Shown: positions 34,639 through 45,445 of the stretch, in pieces
Position numbering within the stretch: position 1 is the first letter of the stretch
Layout: each line of letters opens with the position of its first letter
From: Ophiosphaerella korrae
Lineage: Eukaryota; Ascomycota; Dothideomycetes; Pleosporales; Phaeosphaeriaceae
Direction of reading: 5' to 3'
Assembly (NCBI GenBank): GCA_028456385.1
Contig: JALNQF010000014.1
Coordinates: 1 to 64,000, forward strand
Length of the DNA stretch: 64,000 nt
Notes under the pieces: generated by a model
The model's input: only the letters and a program-made list of their open reading frames with translations
Databases searched by the model: none
Told to the model about the DNA's origin: nothing
Position numbers and translations under genes: made by a program

Positions 34639-35382
34639 ATGCACGCCTTCATCCTCGCTCTGGCGGCAATTTCATCCTTTGCCTCAGCCCAATCTCTTTC
34701 TAGTGCGTCTGGCGGTGCTCCAATCTCAGCCTCACCCAGCGCATCTCTTATTGGCACCGTCGTTCCGGTTGGTTCGGTCTGCGTACCAGGCGGTACCCCA
34801 TGTGCCCTTGGCGCACAATGCTATGCCACCAACTCCGGTCTGCAAACTGTTTGCGGTAATTTCCAAGCTTCCTGCACAAGTAACCAGCAATGCGCATTCA
34901 ACACCTGCAATGGTGGGTTTTGCAATGGCCTTTTGTTGTCGTCCGCAGCTTCGGCATCAGCGACTGCGAAACCCTCATCCACCCCCACGTTTTCGGGTGC
35001 ACCGTCGTCGACTGTCACTGCGCCCGCTGGCTCCTTGCCGCTTGGCGCGCAGTGCAATCCCCTTGCGAACCCCAGTCAGTGCGCAGCTGGTGTGCAGTGC
35101 TGGGCTAGCAACGCAGGCTTGATTGCAGCATGTGGAAACTTCAACGCAGCCTGCACAACCAATGCACAGTGTGCATTCAACACTTGCAACAATGGAATCT
35201 GCAATGGCCTGTTGCCATCTGGCAGAGGAAACGCTACCATAACAGTCCAGCCAAGTGGAACTCCCACACGCACTCCCACATCTGCGAGCACCCCTGCGCA
35301 ATATACAGGCGCTGCATCGGTTCTCAACATAGCGGGTGGGGCAATGGCGATGCTTCTCGGTTCCATTGCTTGGGCTTTGTAG
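34639..35382 (+). CDS. secreted cysteine-rich protein with two internal repeats, probably GPI-anchored
   Basis: A single exon of 247 aa. Residues 1-18 form a signal peptide ending ASAQ. Two modules of about 48 residues (48-95 and 139-188) each contain eight cysteines and share CGNF.A.C..N.QCAFNTCN.G.CNGLL, clearly an internal duplication. They are separated by a Ser/Ala/Thr/Pro-rich linker. The tail is Thr/Ser-rich and ends in a hydrophobic helix (LNIAGGAMAMLLGSIAWAL), as in GPI-anchored cell-wall proteins. Function is unknown; a wall or surface role is likely. It is the only intact gene in a decayed zone, so selection may be keeping it. Confidence 0.85.
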   Translation: MHAFILALAAISSFASAQSLSSASGGAPISASPSASLIGTVVPVGSVCVPGGTPCALGAQCYATNSGLQTVCGNFQASCTSNQQCAFNTCNGGFCNGLLLSSAASASATAKPSSTPTFSGAPSSTVTAPAGSLPLGAQCNPLANPSQCAAGVQCWASNAGLIAACGNFNAACTTNAQCAFNTCNNGICNGLLPSGRGNATITVQPSGTPTRTPTSASTPAQYTGAASVLNIAGGAMAMLLGSIAWAL

Positions 35383-35693
35383 ATTTGTGCATCGTCGCCA
35401 GTATGAGCGGCTCTAGAAGGTCGGAAAATGTATAAAACTTGACAGCGTTTGGAGTAATTTGGACTCGTGGCATCATGGTAGTCTGGGAAGGAAACTTTGC
35501 TTTGCTCTGGTGTATGATTAACGATATTGTAACGGGAAGATGGAGATAGCTTATGCAGTAGTGATACATGATGGGGCCATCGTTCGCTTCATCAACGCAT
35601 CACATCTGTTCATGATCCTCACGAATAGAATCTCATGCAATTCAAGGTGTTTAGATGTCTTCATGTGCAGATGTGCATCAGAATTTCCTTTGC

Positions 35694-36554
35694 TTATGTT
35701 CCCGAACTCTGTATTGAGGTCCCCTTGTTAACGTCCCGTATTAGCTTTCGAACATGCCAATGATCGCCAACAAGGAATCCAGCAGGAAAAGAACCGGTCG
35801 AGCCAAACATGGTTTGCCTAAATCCAGCTAACCAGGGTCGACCCTTCACTCGTGGAGGCACGGTATTGTATAGCTCAATCCTGGTTTCGCTAAGAATCTT
35901 GCAAACAAATCTAGTGTCGATAATACTCCTGTGACGGAAAACGTCTCCAACCTTCAGTTCGCCTCTTGCATAGAGTACAACTATCTGAGCGGGTGTCCCT
36001 GTACTACGATCGAGCCTTCCTGGTGAGACAATGACTGTATTCCAAGCAATCTTGCCACCATCTATGGCATCTTTGAGTCGTTCTGTAAACTCCAGCATCA
36101 TAACACCGTGCATTGCAGAATTTACCGGGTGGACAGGATCGTAAATTTTCTGAATTGCATCGTTGATCTCTTGACCTACCCTAATTAATTCAGGTGCATG
36201 CTCGTGGGTGATTGCCAATCGAACCGACGCTGCATCTACAAGGACATGGTGCATTCCTCCCCAAGCAATTTCCACCGAGGCAGTCTCTAGTCCTATCGCC
36301 TCTAGCTTGTAATCGAGCTTATAGACAAATGCTGGGACATTGTCAAAGGCTACCGCTTTGCATTTCTCGTTCTCACAGTCTACTGTGACCGTCACTAGGC
36401 TAGCGGAAGCTTCCAACCCAACCGCCGTCTTCAACTCTGTCACTTCGATCATCCCAGTCTCTAACAGAATCGTAGCCACGGCGACTGTGTTGGCGCCAGA
36501 CATTGAGGGATACGCGTCTCTAGCAAGAGAAACACAACGTTCGCACTGCTCCAC
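35694..36554 (-). pseudogene. proline racemase / hydroxyproline epimerase family, 5' end broken
   Basis: The open frame gives 286 aa matching the second two thirds of the proline racemase family (ARDAYPSMSGANTVAVAT, VEIAWGGMHHVLVDA, NTVIVSPGRLDRSTGTPAQ, GDVFRHRSIIDTRF). Family members are usually 330-390 aa. The missing N-terminus is still visible upstream in pieces (HT.CE.TE and SGFPYFAGVVG near 36695-36640) but is cut by three stops. The first catalytic Cys position is Ser (SMSGAN) and the second is GSTGSF, so racemase activity is not expected; a dehydratase-like relative is possible. I think it is a recent pseudogene, though translation from the ATG at 36554 is not excluded. Confidence 0.6.
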
Positions 36555-36720
36555 GTAGGCTCAATGACTAATATTGACAGCTCAGGCGAGCTGCCAGCTG
36601 AATGTCTAACCATTAATCCCAACAACGCCAGCGAAATACGGGAAGCCGGATTCCCATTTCGGTTTCTCTGTCTCACAGCAGGTGTGCAGACCGATACTAC
36701 ATTTGATTCAAGACTTTTTC

Positions 36721-37528
36721 GGAACGGGTGTAGCTCGGCAGGACGTGCGAATCGAAAGCGCGGGAGCTATAAATACAATACAATATATCCTAGCGCAAGA
36801 GGATCGCCAGCACTCTGCTGCTTGTGATCAATTGTGGAGAGCAATTATGTCCAAGCGTTTTTGCATTCCACAATTTTTCTGTTCCCCGCATAGTTAATAG
36901 CGAGAATTTAGAGTAAGTGACCGGATGCAGATGTTTGGATGGATCTATCATAGGTGAGCCGCATATAATCTAGCCGCTTCTGTGAATATTGTCATTTGCC
37001 ATTTGCCCTCGTTATCATCTCGCGAGAGAAATGGACGAAGCACGCGGGCAACTAACTAGAGAGACACGCTAAAATTAGAGCAGTGGCCTTTTTGCCGTTA
37101 TGAGCAGGCTTAGCGCTACTGGAATTACCGGCCCGTGCATTGACTCTTTCAGCTCCCCTAAGCACTGTTCGCTCAGAGAACTATCGTTGACATAGTACGC
37201 AGGGTTTGAATAGGATGTCACTCTGTTCGTGTTGCCTGAAGCTATCTGACTGACACCGACAGCAATGACACAAAATATTCGTACAACGCCCAAGTTTGGC
37301 TGCACTTCAGGCCAGCAGTGCCCACTGTCCTCTTTGCTCAGCCATGCTGAGCGCCCTCACCATAGAGTATGGTTAGGATGTCGTGGGTACTGAGCTAAAT
37401 TATGTTTTGGGACCCGATAACCCGCCCATAACAGCCTGGTGACAAGATCGTGGATTGACATTCTTAGCTCCACAGCTAGGTAGCCTTGAACATGGAAAAT
37501 CCACTCGAAGGCCATCTACAGTGCTTTT
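36721..37528. other. intergenic, no gene seen
   Basis: About 800 bp between the racemase-like relic and a HET relic. No coding region or repeat is supported. Confidence 0.45.
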
Positions 37529-39049
37529 ATGCCCTTCAAGCAGTACTTGCTTCCACTGTATTGTATCTTTTCGAGAGGAGAGAGGATCTACCGCCGGTCA
37601 TATTCGTGTGTTGATGCTAATACTTGCCTAGGTGGGTTTGGTCAGTTACCAATATGGAACAGCTGGATGCCACTTGTCCTAGACGAAAGGCTAGCAAGAA
37701 TCTCAAGTTGGCTAGAATCCTGCACAAATAATCATCCCCGATGCTCCACCACTTCTGAATTTCTACCCCGACGTCTGATCGATGTCGGCGATGGAAATGG
37801 GAAACAAGACCGCGACTTACCTTAAGAGAGGAACTTCATCTGATTCACCGGCCGATTCAGATTCGCTCTGTGGATGCTTCCGAATCGAACAATAGCCCGA
37901 CTCCAAACGCCTAGAAACGCGCCACACCGAAATCTGCTACCCTTAGTCACTGCTAGGATACGCGGCCAGAAACATTGTTGAAAACTAAAAGAAAAAATCT
38001 GCAGGATCGTCTGGATAGATTACCAATAGATCGACTATCTACTACATTCAAAGGTGCTCTGGAAATCACTAGGAGGTTGAGGATAAAGTATCTTTGGATT
38101 GATTTGATCTGCATCACTTAGGATGATAAAGATGATTGGCACGATCAATGCCTCGAGATGCCGTCGATCTATGAAAACGCTGTGCTAACCATTGCCGCCA
38201 CAGCATCCAAGGACGGCTCTGGTGGCTGTATTCAACCCCTCAGTTTATCCAGAGACATCCCAGATCCATCAAGCACCAAAGTGAGCTTTTATGCCAGATC
38301 AGAGTCGCTCTACAATGACTTCATCGATGCGCCACTCAGCAGCCGCGGCTGGACCTTGTAAAAAACGACAATTTCTCTCCGAATCGTCTAATGCGCGGCC
38401 GACCAACTTCATTGGGTGTGCAGGACACGGTAGGTCGATGAAGATGGGTTCAAAGACACAAACCACAGCCCCGAGGCGAATATGGGTCATGAGGCATGGA
38501 AAGGCCTGCTCGAACACCAGCCTGAATTAAACATGGTCCGCGTCAGGTGGGTGGAAATGATATCACATGATCCAAATATCTTTCAGGCCAGGGATTTATG
38601 GTGGACATGGGCCGCTAGCTACTGCCGTAGACATATCTCCTTCCAACAGGACAAGTTCGCTGCAGTTGCAGGAATTACAAAGTTCTTCACTAATAAAACC
38701 GGGTGGACTCCGGTCGCAAGCCTCTGGCAGGAGTTGCTCCCCATTGATCTTCTTTGGACTGTCGACAAGCCCCAGGTATTGCAAAAAATTACAAGGAATC
38801 CCGCCTTGGTCTTGGATGGCCTTCAACGGACCAATCCAGGGAAAACTATGTGTCTACGGTGGAAGTTTGCACATATCAGTCTCCACACCGTCAACTAAAA
38901 TTGAATGGTCAATGGCTCCTCTGACCTCAATAGTCGCCAGTGGCACCATGGAAATATCTGCCCGCATATTCCCTGCCTTGATAAACTCACCCGTAAGTAC
39001 AGGCTCGCGTGATAATGACTATAAGTACCAAATCGAGGCATGCGACTTC
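37529..39049 (+). pseudogene. second HET-domain gene, inactivated
   Basis: The first frame has LARISSWLESCTNNHPRC and FLPRRLIDVGDG, the lead-in found in many HET proteins. Around 38080-38360 come LRIKYLWIDLICIT, then TAG, DDKDDWHDQCLEMPSIYENA, LTIAATASKDGSGG and PLSSRGWTL followed by TAA. The TAG stands where CAG (Gln) is normal and the TAA where CAA or GAA is normal. From 38482 another frame continues with NMVRVRWVEMIS and DKFAAVAGITKFFTN, the usual C-terminal part. The aromatic CWG motif region (about 37850-38040) is degraded. It is a dead gene with CpA-to-TpA-type stops. Confidence 0.8.
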
Positions 39050-40061
39050 TAGCAGGAGCGCTTTTCGGGTTTCGTTGAATTCGATATCATCCCTCACGCA
39101 AGTATGCAAGGCGTTGGGTGCATGGGTATACATCAAAGCCAGGCCATAGAAAGCTCCATCGCGGAAGTTCGTGCACTGGTCGTGGAGCAGGTGGAGCCGG
39201 CGTCGAATGAATATCGACGAATTGGTATTACGAATTTCACAGCTCTCCCGGGCTATTTTCCTGAGATTTCGGTGAGGCTCTGTGCCGAATTTAGTGGCGT
39301 TATCAACTTGGTGTCAACAGCCGGCTCCGCTAGAAAAGAAATACGGTCGTGCCTGGGGCATCCTTGCTTTCAGATACACTCCTCAGTTTGAACTGTTAGA
39401 ATCACCCTAATACTGGAGAAATGTATGGTACCCGCAGGTTGTGAGTTAAGGGTTGTATCATGCGTTGCGTTAGATGATTTACACGCAGCTGGACCCAGCA
39501 AGAGCTTATTGCTCTCCGTGAGGCCCAGTTTTACAGCGCTGGCTGGATGATGATCCATACTAAGAAGATTTGTGCGCAAACTCTGCAAAGCCTCACATGA
39601 ATACCAATTGAGGTGCCTTTTGGCGGATCTTACAAAAACGTAAAATAAAATAATGTTCTAGGCTGCTAACAGGAGGATTTCGCATCGGGAGAATATCTGC
39701 AAGGTCAGTTCTGATGCTCTCAATGGTTCTCGAGGTATGGACAGCCTGATGCGATATATTTAGCCCGTGATTGATGAATATCGTGAGCAGTTGATAAACC
39801 ATCGCTCAACTTGAAGGGGTCCGAGCTTTTTCACTAATTCAGAATTTTACCGCTCGAGGTCGAAGATGTTCGCTCGCATCTCCAAGAGCAGACCCGCAAT
39901 AACACCGCAAATCTCATTTGCCAGCAGGCGAGATCGAGTGACTCGTTGGCTCATAGAATCGGGTCTCCCACTTTACATGGCTACAAGACGCGGGTCAGAC
40001 GGAATCTAGATTGGTTCCTTGTCGCGAGAGAAGAGATGCGCCGGGTTCGCAGATAATCCGT
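39050..40061. other. intergenic, decayed DNA
   Basis: About 1 kb. Weak tail-like frames of the HET relic run to about 39390. Beyond that I see no gene. Confidence 0.4.
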
Positions 40062-40517
40062 CTATAATACGACGCCTCTTGGAGATAGCGAATTCGTTGC
40101 CGCGTTTCTCAAGGCCACCACGAACCTTCTGCGCAGAGAGCTGTTGCACTCGACGGGGCCCGCTCCTGGCCCACTAATTGTGCAAAGGCCAACGTCGATG
40201 CGGACCCCGTGGACGTACTTGAACCCCAAGTCACAACGGTCAAGGACGTTGTGGATTGCGCTTTTGAGATAGTCCCCCTTGATGGGTGCGACACCGTTAC
40301 CCGTGGGCCCAGGGTCAAGGTTGACCCTACAGTTGCCACTCCACCATTCAACTTTTTTGTAGTATTCGGAGCCTTTGACCCCGTTGTCTATAATGTCGCC
40401 ACAAGCATCATACTTTGGTGCTTTCTTGTTGTCACAGTAGGATCATTGAGCCCTCTGTGCTACAATAGTAGCTAGAAGTTTGAGGCCGAGTATAAAGAGG
40501 ATAGTATTCCGGTACGT
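40062..40517 (-). pseudogene. small cysteine-containing secreted-type protein, one internal stop
   Basis: On the minus strand one frame runs from 40517 to the TAG at 40062-40064 with a single TGA at 40443-40445. Before the stop lies YRNTILFILGLKLLATIVAQ, which looks like a signal peptide whose start codon is now ACG. After it comes about 125 aa with six cysteines (SYC, DACGD, SGNC, DRC, GLC, VEC), WW, and a regular mix of charged residues. Base choice within this frame looks protein-coding, unlike its surroundings. The size and layout are those of a small secreted or effector-type protein. I recognise no family. TGG to TGA would explain the stop; an upstream intron hiding the true start is another option. 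Confidence 0.45.
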
Positions 40518-42719
40518 GCTGGTGACTTGTATTTTGGTACGAAAAGAGGAAAGGTTGTAAAAATAGTTGATTGAGAGCAGAGATTTGATTATTTTTATGT
40601 TTAGAGGTGCTAAGAGCAGAAGAACTCGTTTTTTCAAAGCTTAGGGAAAAAATATCGTCGCTGAGCAGCATTTCACAGCGTCTACGAAAACGCGCCTTCT
40701 CACCGAGACATTAAAAAGCCTATCAAGAGTTCTCACCTTCTAGCGAAGTTACGGAAATTGCGATTAACTCCCTGCTTGTAAAGTTTTATATCATAGAGCA
40801 TCGTATTATGCCCAGTTACGCCTTGTACCTAGCCCCTATTTTTGCAATTCATGAAATGATTTTCCTATTAGTGTACCGAAATTCAAAGCTCTAGTTAGGC
40901 TCTGTGTACTATGTACATCTGGGGCAAAGTTAGAGTATCTACTAGCACATGCTAATGTTAGGAGCCTCTTAGCGTGGATCTTGGCATAGGAGTTGAGTGT
41001 ACGCCCAACCTGGCAGCAAAGTCTTATGTGGTTCAGAGGTGCTTGTCATCCTCATATGAGCTCGTATCCGGAAGTAACAAAGAGAGGCTACTCTATCAAG
41101 GGAAACGGACTACTTTAGCCATAATATCCTTTCACAGAGCCTCATACAACTTATTGTAGTTGTAGACAAAAGTAGTGTTTAGGCTGCGCATAAGCATGGG
41201 CAGCCTACACTTGAGATAAGGGATACAACTAAACTAAAATAAGAAATAAAAACATTTATACATTATATAGGTAGATCAGACTTGTACAAAATTACGTACG
41301 TTACGATGAAGTCTTGAAACTACAAGTAAATTGAACTAATCTAATTTCTTCTGCGAGCCCCAGCCCAAATACTAGTTTTGCCTCCTACCATGGTACATCT
41401 TTGATTTATAATACCGAGTAACCTAGTAAGCTATGTAGGTAAGCCTGCTCAATCAGTTCGAGTTTCTTCGGCACCACATTCAAGCACAAGAATTCAATGC
41501 TTAGTAGCGCCCGTGTCATCGATGATGGTAAAATTATTTAAGCTATTCGCCTGCTGATTTCAAGCATGCTTCACAGTGGCCAAGCTACAATTACAGTCAA
41601 AGGGCGTACTAACCAAGAATCCTTTGTTATCAGAAGCGGTAGGGTGCCTAGGCTGCCAAGTCCCGAGGCTGAAACCCAAAAAAGTAAGCTTAGTTGGGTA
41701 AGTGATTGTTCTAACCCGATTCCTTGTCTTTACAAGCTATTGTAGTTGCCGATACTTATAGGCTTGTTAGCGATAGACTCTGGCGTCAGTGTCATCCAGT
41801 CCTAAGTCGTATCTAGAGTGCCAAGACAGACTTAATTATATAATAAATAAGAACAAGAGAGCAACGAAGGCTAGGAGGGCAACTTGAACGTCTTGAGACC
41901 ATAGCTCGATGTTGTAGGCCTAGGTGGTTGGGATTGGGGGGTGAACGCTACTCCGAAAACAGACACTTCAATGAGAAGCTCACGCATTGCCAGAATGCGA
42001 CGGGGTGCCTGCCCTTATGGTGTGACATGATATACTAAGATACTGTGGTGTAGTAGAACCGCACGTGATCAGGGAGCATTAGGTCAGCGTAGCGGCTCTG
42101 CAGGTGGCCTTAAGTAAGTTCGGATAAGGCAGATAGCCTCCAACACCAACTCGTCATGTAGCTACTAAAGCTATATATTCCAACTCATCTCGCCGACTGC
42201 GGGTCGCCACCTGCCTCCTATTTCTACGTGCATCCCAGTATGCCATAATACATATCGATATATTTCGCCTGCTATCTCCTTACAAGTCTCACTAATTTGG
42301 AGACACCTGGAACTACCGATACATGACATACTGACCCGCCATACAGAATCATGTCACTTTCATCCGGTTGCTCGGTATTCACTGAGGATTGAATCGTTAT
42401 CCAAGAGATTAACCTTCAAACTCCAAGAAAAATGCCGTGCAAGATATAGCCTCGCTTACCAGGCAGGATATAAAATTCTAGCATCGCAAAATGATGTCCT
42501 CACACAGTGTATTCTAGTAATCACTGAATATATCCCCACTCTCGCTCTCCTCTGAACTCTCAGTCAAGTCAATTGGCCGTAATGAAATGCAAAATACACT
42601 TCCCGTACAAAATATAACTTCCATTTTAATATCCATGTTACCTGTGCCGATCACTTCGCTACATATTGGCATGACTCTCCCGGTTATGATACCAGCAACG
42701 GCACGGCCGTTAGCCATAG
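40518..42719. other. AT-rich gene-free stretch
   Basis: About 2.2 kb of low-GC DNA with only short open frames. I see no family motif, RNA gene or clear repeat. It is probably old mobile-element or gene debris. Confidence 0.45.
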
Positions 42720-44050
42720 CTAAGGCAGCTTTGAGTAGTTTGCAGAGGCGTGCTGCACCAATCTACTCGCTAGTATATAGCTTTGGGCGAAGCTTCTCAA
42801 CTTCTCGCTTGAACGATCGTATAGAGTAGCCGAGTATCCTCAATAGGCTCTAGTAGAGGCGGTGTCTTCGGGCGGCAAGCTCATAGCTTTTGATATACAA
42901 TCTCTGGGTTCCACGGCCATATACCCGCTTTCTCCCAAGCGCTGCATATTGTAGATGGCTTAAACACTGCTCTCCTAATGCTGTGTATAGCGTCAAAGAA
43001 CTCAACTTTGTTAAAGTCTGTACAGCCCGTACGAGTTGCCGCTTCAACTGCTTGTTGGTGGTAGTGTTTAAGAGGCTGAAAACGGACTACATCAAGCGGT
43101 TGTAGATCCTGGCTTATATGGGCAGGAAGCGCAAATGGAATTATCTTGTGAGTGTCGCAGTAATCGATAACCTCTTGAGTATAGTGGGCTCCAAATCTAT
43201 CAAATATGAGCAGCCTATACGCTCCGCGCCGGCGCTGGTGAGAGTGAGTATTGAAGTGCTTAAGCCACTCGAGTACAAAGCGTATCGTTGGCGTAGCCAC
43301 TACTACTTAGGCCTATACAATACTTATCTGGCAAGCTTGTATGAGTATACCATTTTTGAAGATGGACGCTGCCCTGCACAACTAGCAGTGGCGGCAGTAC
43401 ATCGCTAGCAGCGCTGATGGCTTCAACTGCAGTGATATAGTCGCGGTTTGTATCGCCGGCGGAGCTTTGTTTGCGACTGAAATCAAACGTTACAATCCAC
43501 TGCGAGCCTCCACATCTAATACAAAAGCCAGTCTCATCTACGTTTTAGCAGTCCTCTCGAACGATCCCATTGTCTGAGATAGCAGCTTTCAGCTTGCAAA
43601 AGTGGGTAGTATATACCTCTTTAGTCAACTCAGCAAGCCTATTGGCCTCTTGTGGCTTCTGGCGTACGCGCCGGCAGTCTGGATTACGCTGAAGCCGGCG
43701 GGTAATAAACTGGCGACCAAGAGGAGGTGCTCTGCCAGACGGGTCGGCGAGGTCGAGGATATGCTGGATAGTTGTTTTCAGCTGCGGCACTAACGCAGGC
43801 ATGCCCAGAGTATCGCAGTGAGCAATATACTGTCTTACTGCAAGCTCTTGAGCATCGGTGAGCCGTTGATTGGCTCCAGGGCGGGCCATTTTACTCTGTC
43901 ACCTCGTGCGCGGCGCCGCAGGCGGTCGTACGGCACATTGAAACGGTGCGCTAACTCAGTAAAAACAGGCTTTTTTGATGGGTCCAAACTGGCCAAACAA
44001 GCCTCAATACGCTCCTGCACGTCTTCATACCGACCGTAAATTGATTGCAT
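42720..44050 (-). pseudogene. pogo-like DDE transposase, nearly full length but broken
   Basis: The minus strand starts at ATG 44050 (MQSIYGRYEDVQERIEACLA, then FTELAHRFNVPYDRLRRRARG, a psq-type helix-turn-helix). A one-base shift near 43890 leads to RLTDAQELAVRQYI and a CENP-B-type DNA-binding region. A TAA at 43545 sits just before NVDETGF, the first catalytic Asp of the DDE domain. SAGDTNRDYITAVEAISA follows, a stop near 43350, then 43300-42881 with LLIFDRFGAHYTQEVIDYC (second catalytic Asp in a D..GAH context) and FALPAHISQDLQPLDV. C-terminal remnants continue to about 42720. At least one frameshift and several stops make it inactive. Terminal inverted repeats were not found. Confidence 0.88.
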
Positions 44051-45445
44051 TGTGTTGACGCGAAAAAACGTGTGTTGAAGATGGAGAGCTGACCAAAATC
44101 GGCGCTGAGGTGGGCAGGGCCAAGATGCGAAGCATCTTGGCAAGTAGGCGGGTAGCCCGAAGCCTTTACCAAGAAGCCCCAAACTCCTACAAATACAAGA
44201 CTACAGCTAATAAAGTCAGCTGCACTTTTACTTTGCAACTGCGCATCCGTCCATATAGGGTTGGATTCTCTAGGATTTTATGCCTGAATGACCTGCAGAC
44301 AAAATGATCGACAGCATAACTCTTGAAGAAAAGGTCATCCTTGCGCAGCTGGTGAGGCTTCTCAAAGCCTCACGAGTCTTCGGCTTTTGAACATTATTAA
44401 AGAGTACGGAGAAGTAGGGCCGGACGATTCTGGACAGATTATATGCACAACAATAACAAGGATGGGTGGTAGGCCTTGGCCATCGTATAAACCCAAAGTC
44501 AGGGACCGACTAGAAATAGCTCATGGGAGGCTAGACAGTAATTACCACATCTAATGATGGTATGCGAATGGGGTGAAGCAACGACTTGAGGCGTTCATTG
44601 AGAGCGACGTCCTATCGCTGTCCAAGTCTCTTCAAGCCTCGGCATGGAAATATTATTCAGCAATGACGTTCTCCACCAGCGCATGGGATACCGAATTCAG
44701 TACATTACTTCTCAACATACAACCCCAAACGACTTATCAAATGATGCTTCAACCTCACGCATCGCAGCGCTGATTGATTCGACTTCGCATGCAAACTACG
44801 CCCACCCTACGAATCTCTTCTTCGCTTAGCGGCGCTCGAGGCCAATTTCAAGGCTCGTCTGATATTGAATCCATTGTGCAGACAGCTTTGCGGGATACAA
44901 AACTCACCAACTTCCCTTCACTATTGTTCATCGAACTTAGAAACGGGTAAACTGGAACGTTCCTAGGGCTTGGGAGGATGAACTGGGGATGTTTGATGCG
45001 CAGCAGCCAAAGACGATAACAGGGGTCGAAAATATTGCAGGCGTCGCCGCAGTGCTGCGCTCAATCCTGCCCTAGCGCCTCCAAATGGCCATGTTTTCGG
45101 TTCAATTCAGTCTAGAAAGAGAACACTGGCATCAAGAAATATCGATTCTGTAATTCACTCGCACACAGGCCAAACAGGCCCAAATAATATGGCGTCGTCG
45201 GTGCAGGACCGCAAGGCTGAAACCCACACAACTAATCACCTAAACTACATCTCAACCTCAGCTCAAACGCCACCACAACCTCGTCCCAGCCTGCACTCAG
45301 CTCGGCGCCACGAACGCAATAGACTTCTAAAAAAAAATGATTGAAAAAGGGGGTTCAGAAACCGCAGTTAGCTGCCTAGAGAAGATTCAAAAACCGCATC
45401 CGCCGTTCCCCAAAACCCACCACCTTCTTGCACATCCAAGAAACG
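44051..45445. other. gap at the border between decayed and conserved DNA
   Basis: About 1.4 kb. Short frames at 44573-44829 and a stretch around 44860-45070 look faintly protein-like but match nothing I know. The last 150 bp probably hold the promoter of the membrane-protein gene. Confidence 0.4.

Noticed and set aside
42720..44050. this pogo transposase as the source of the NLR element's termini
   Set aside because: I found no copy of the NLR-element terminus next to this transposase, so there is no sequence link.
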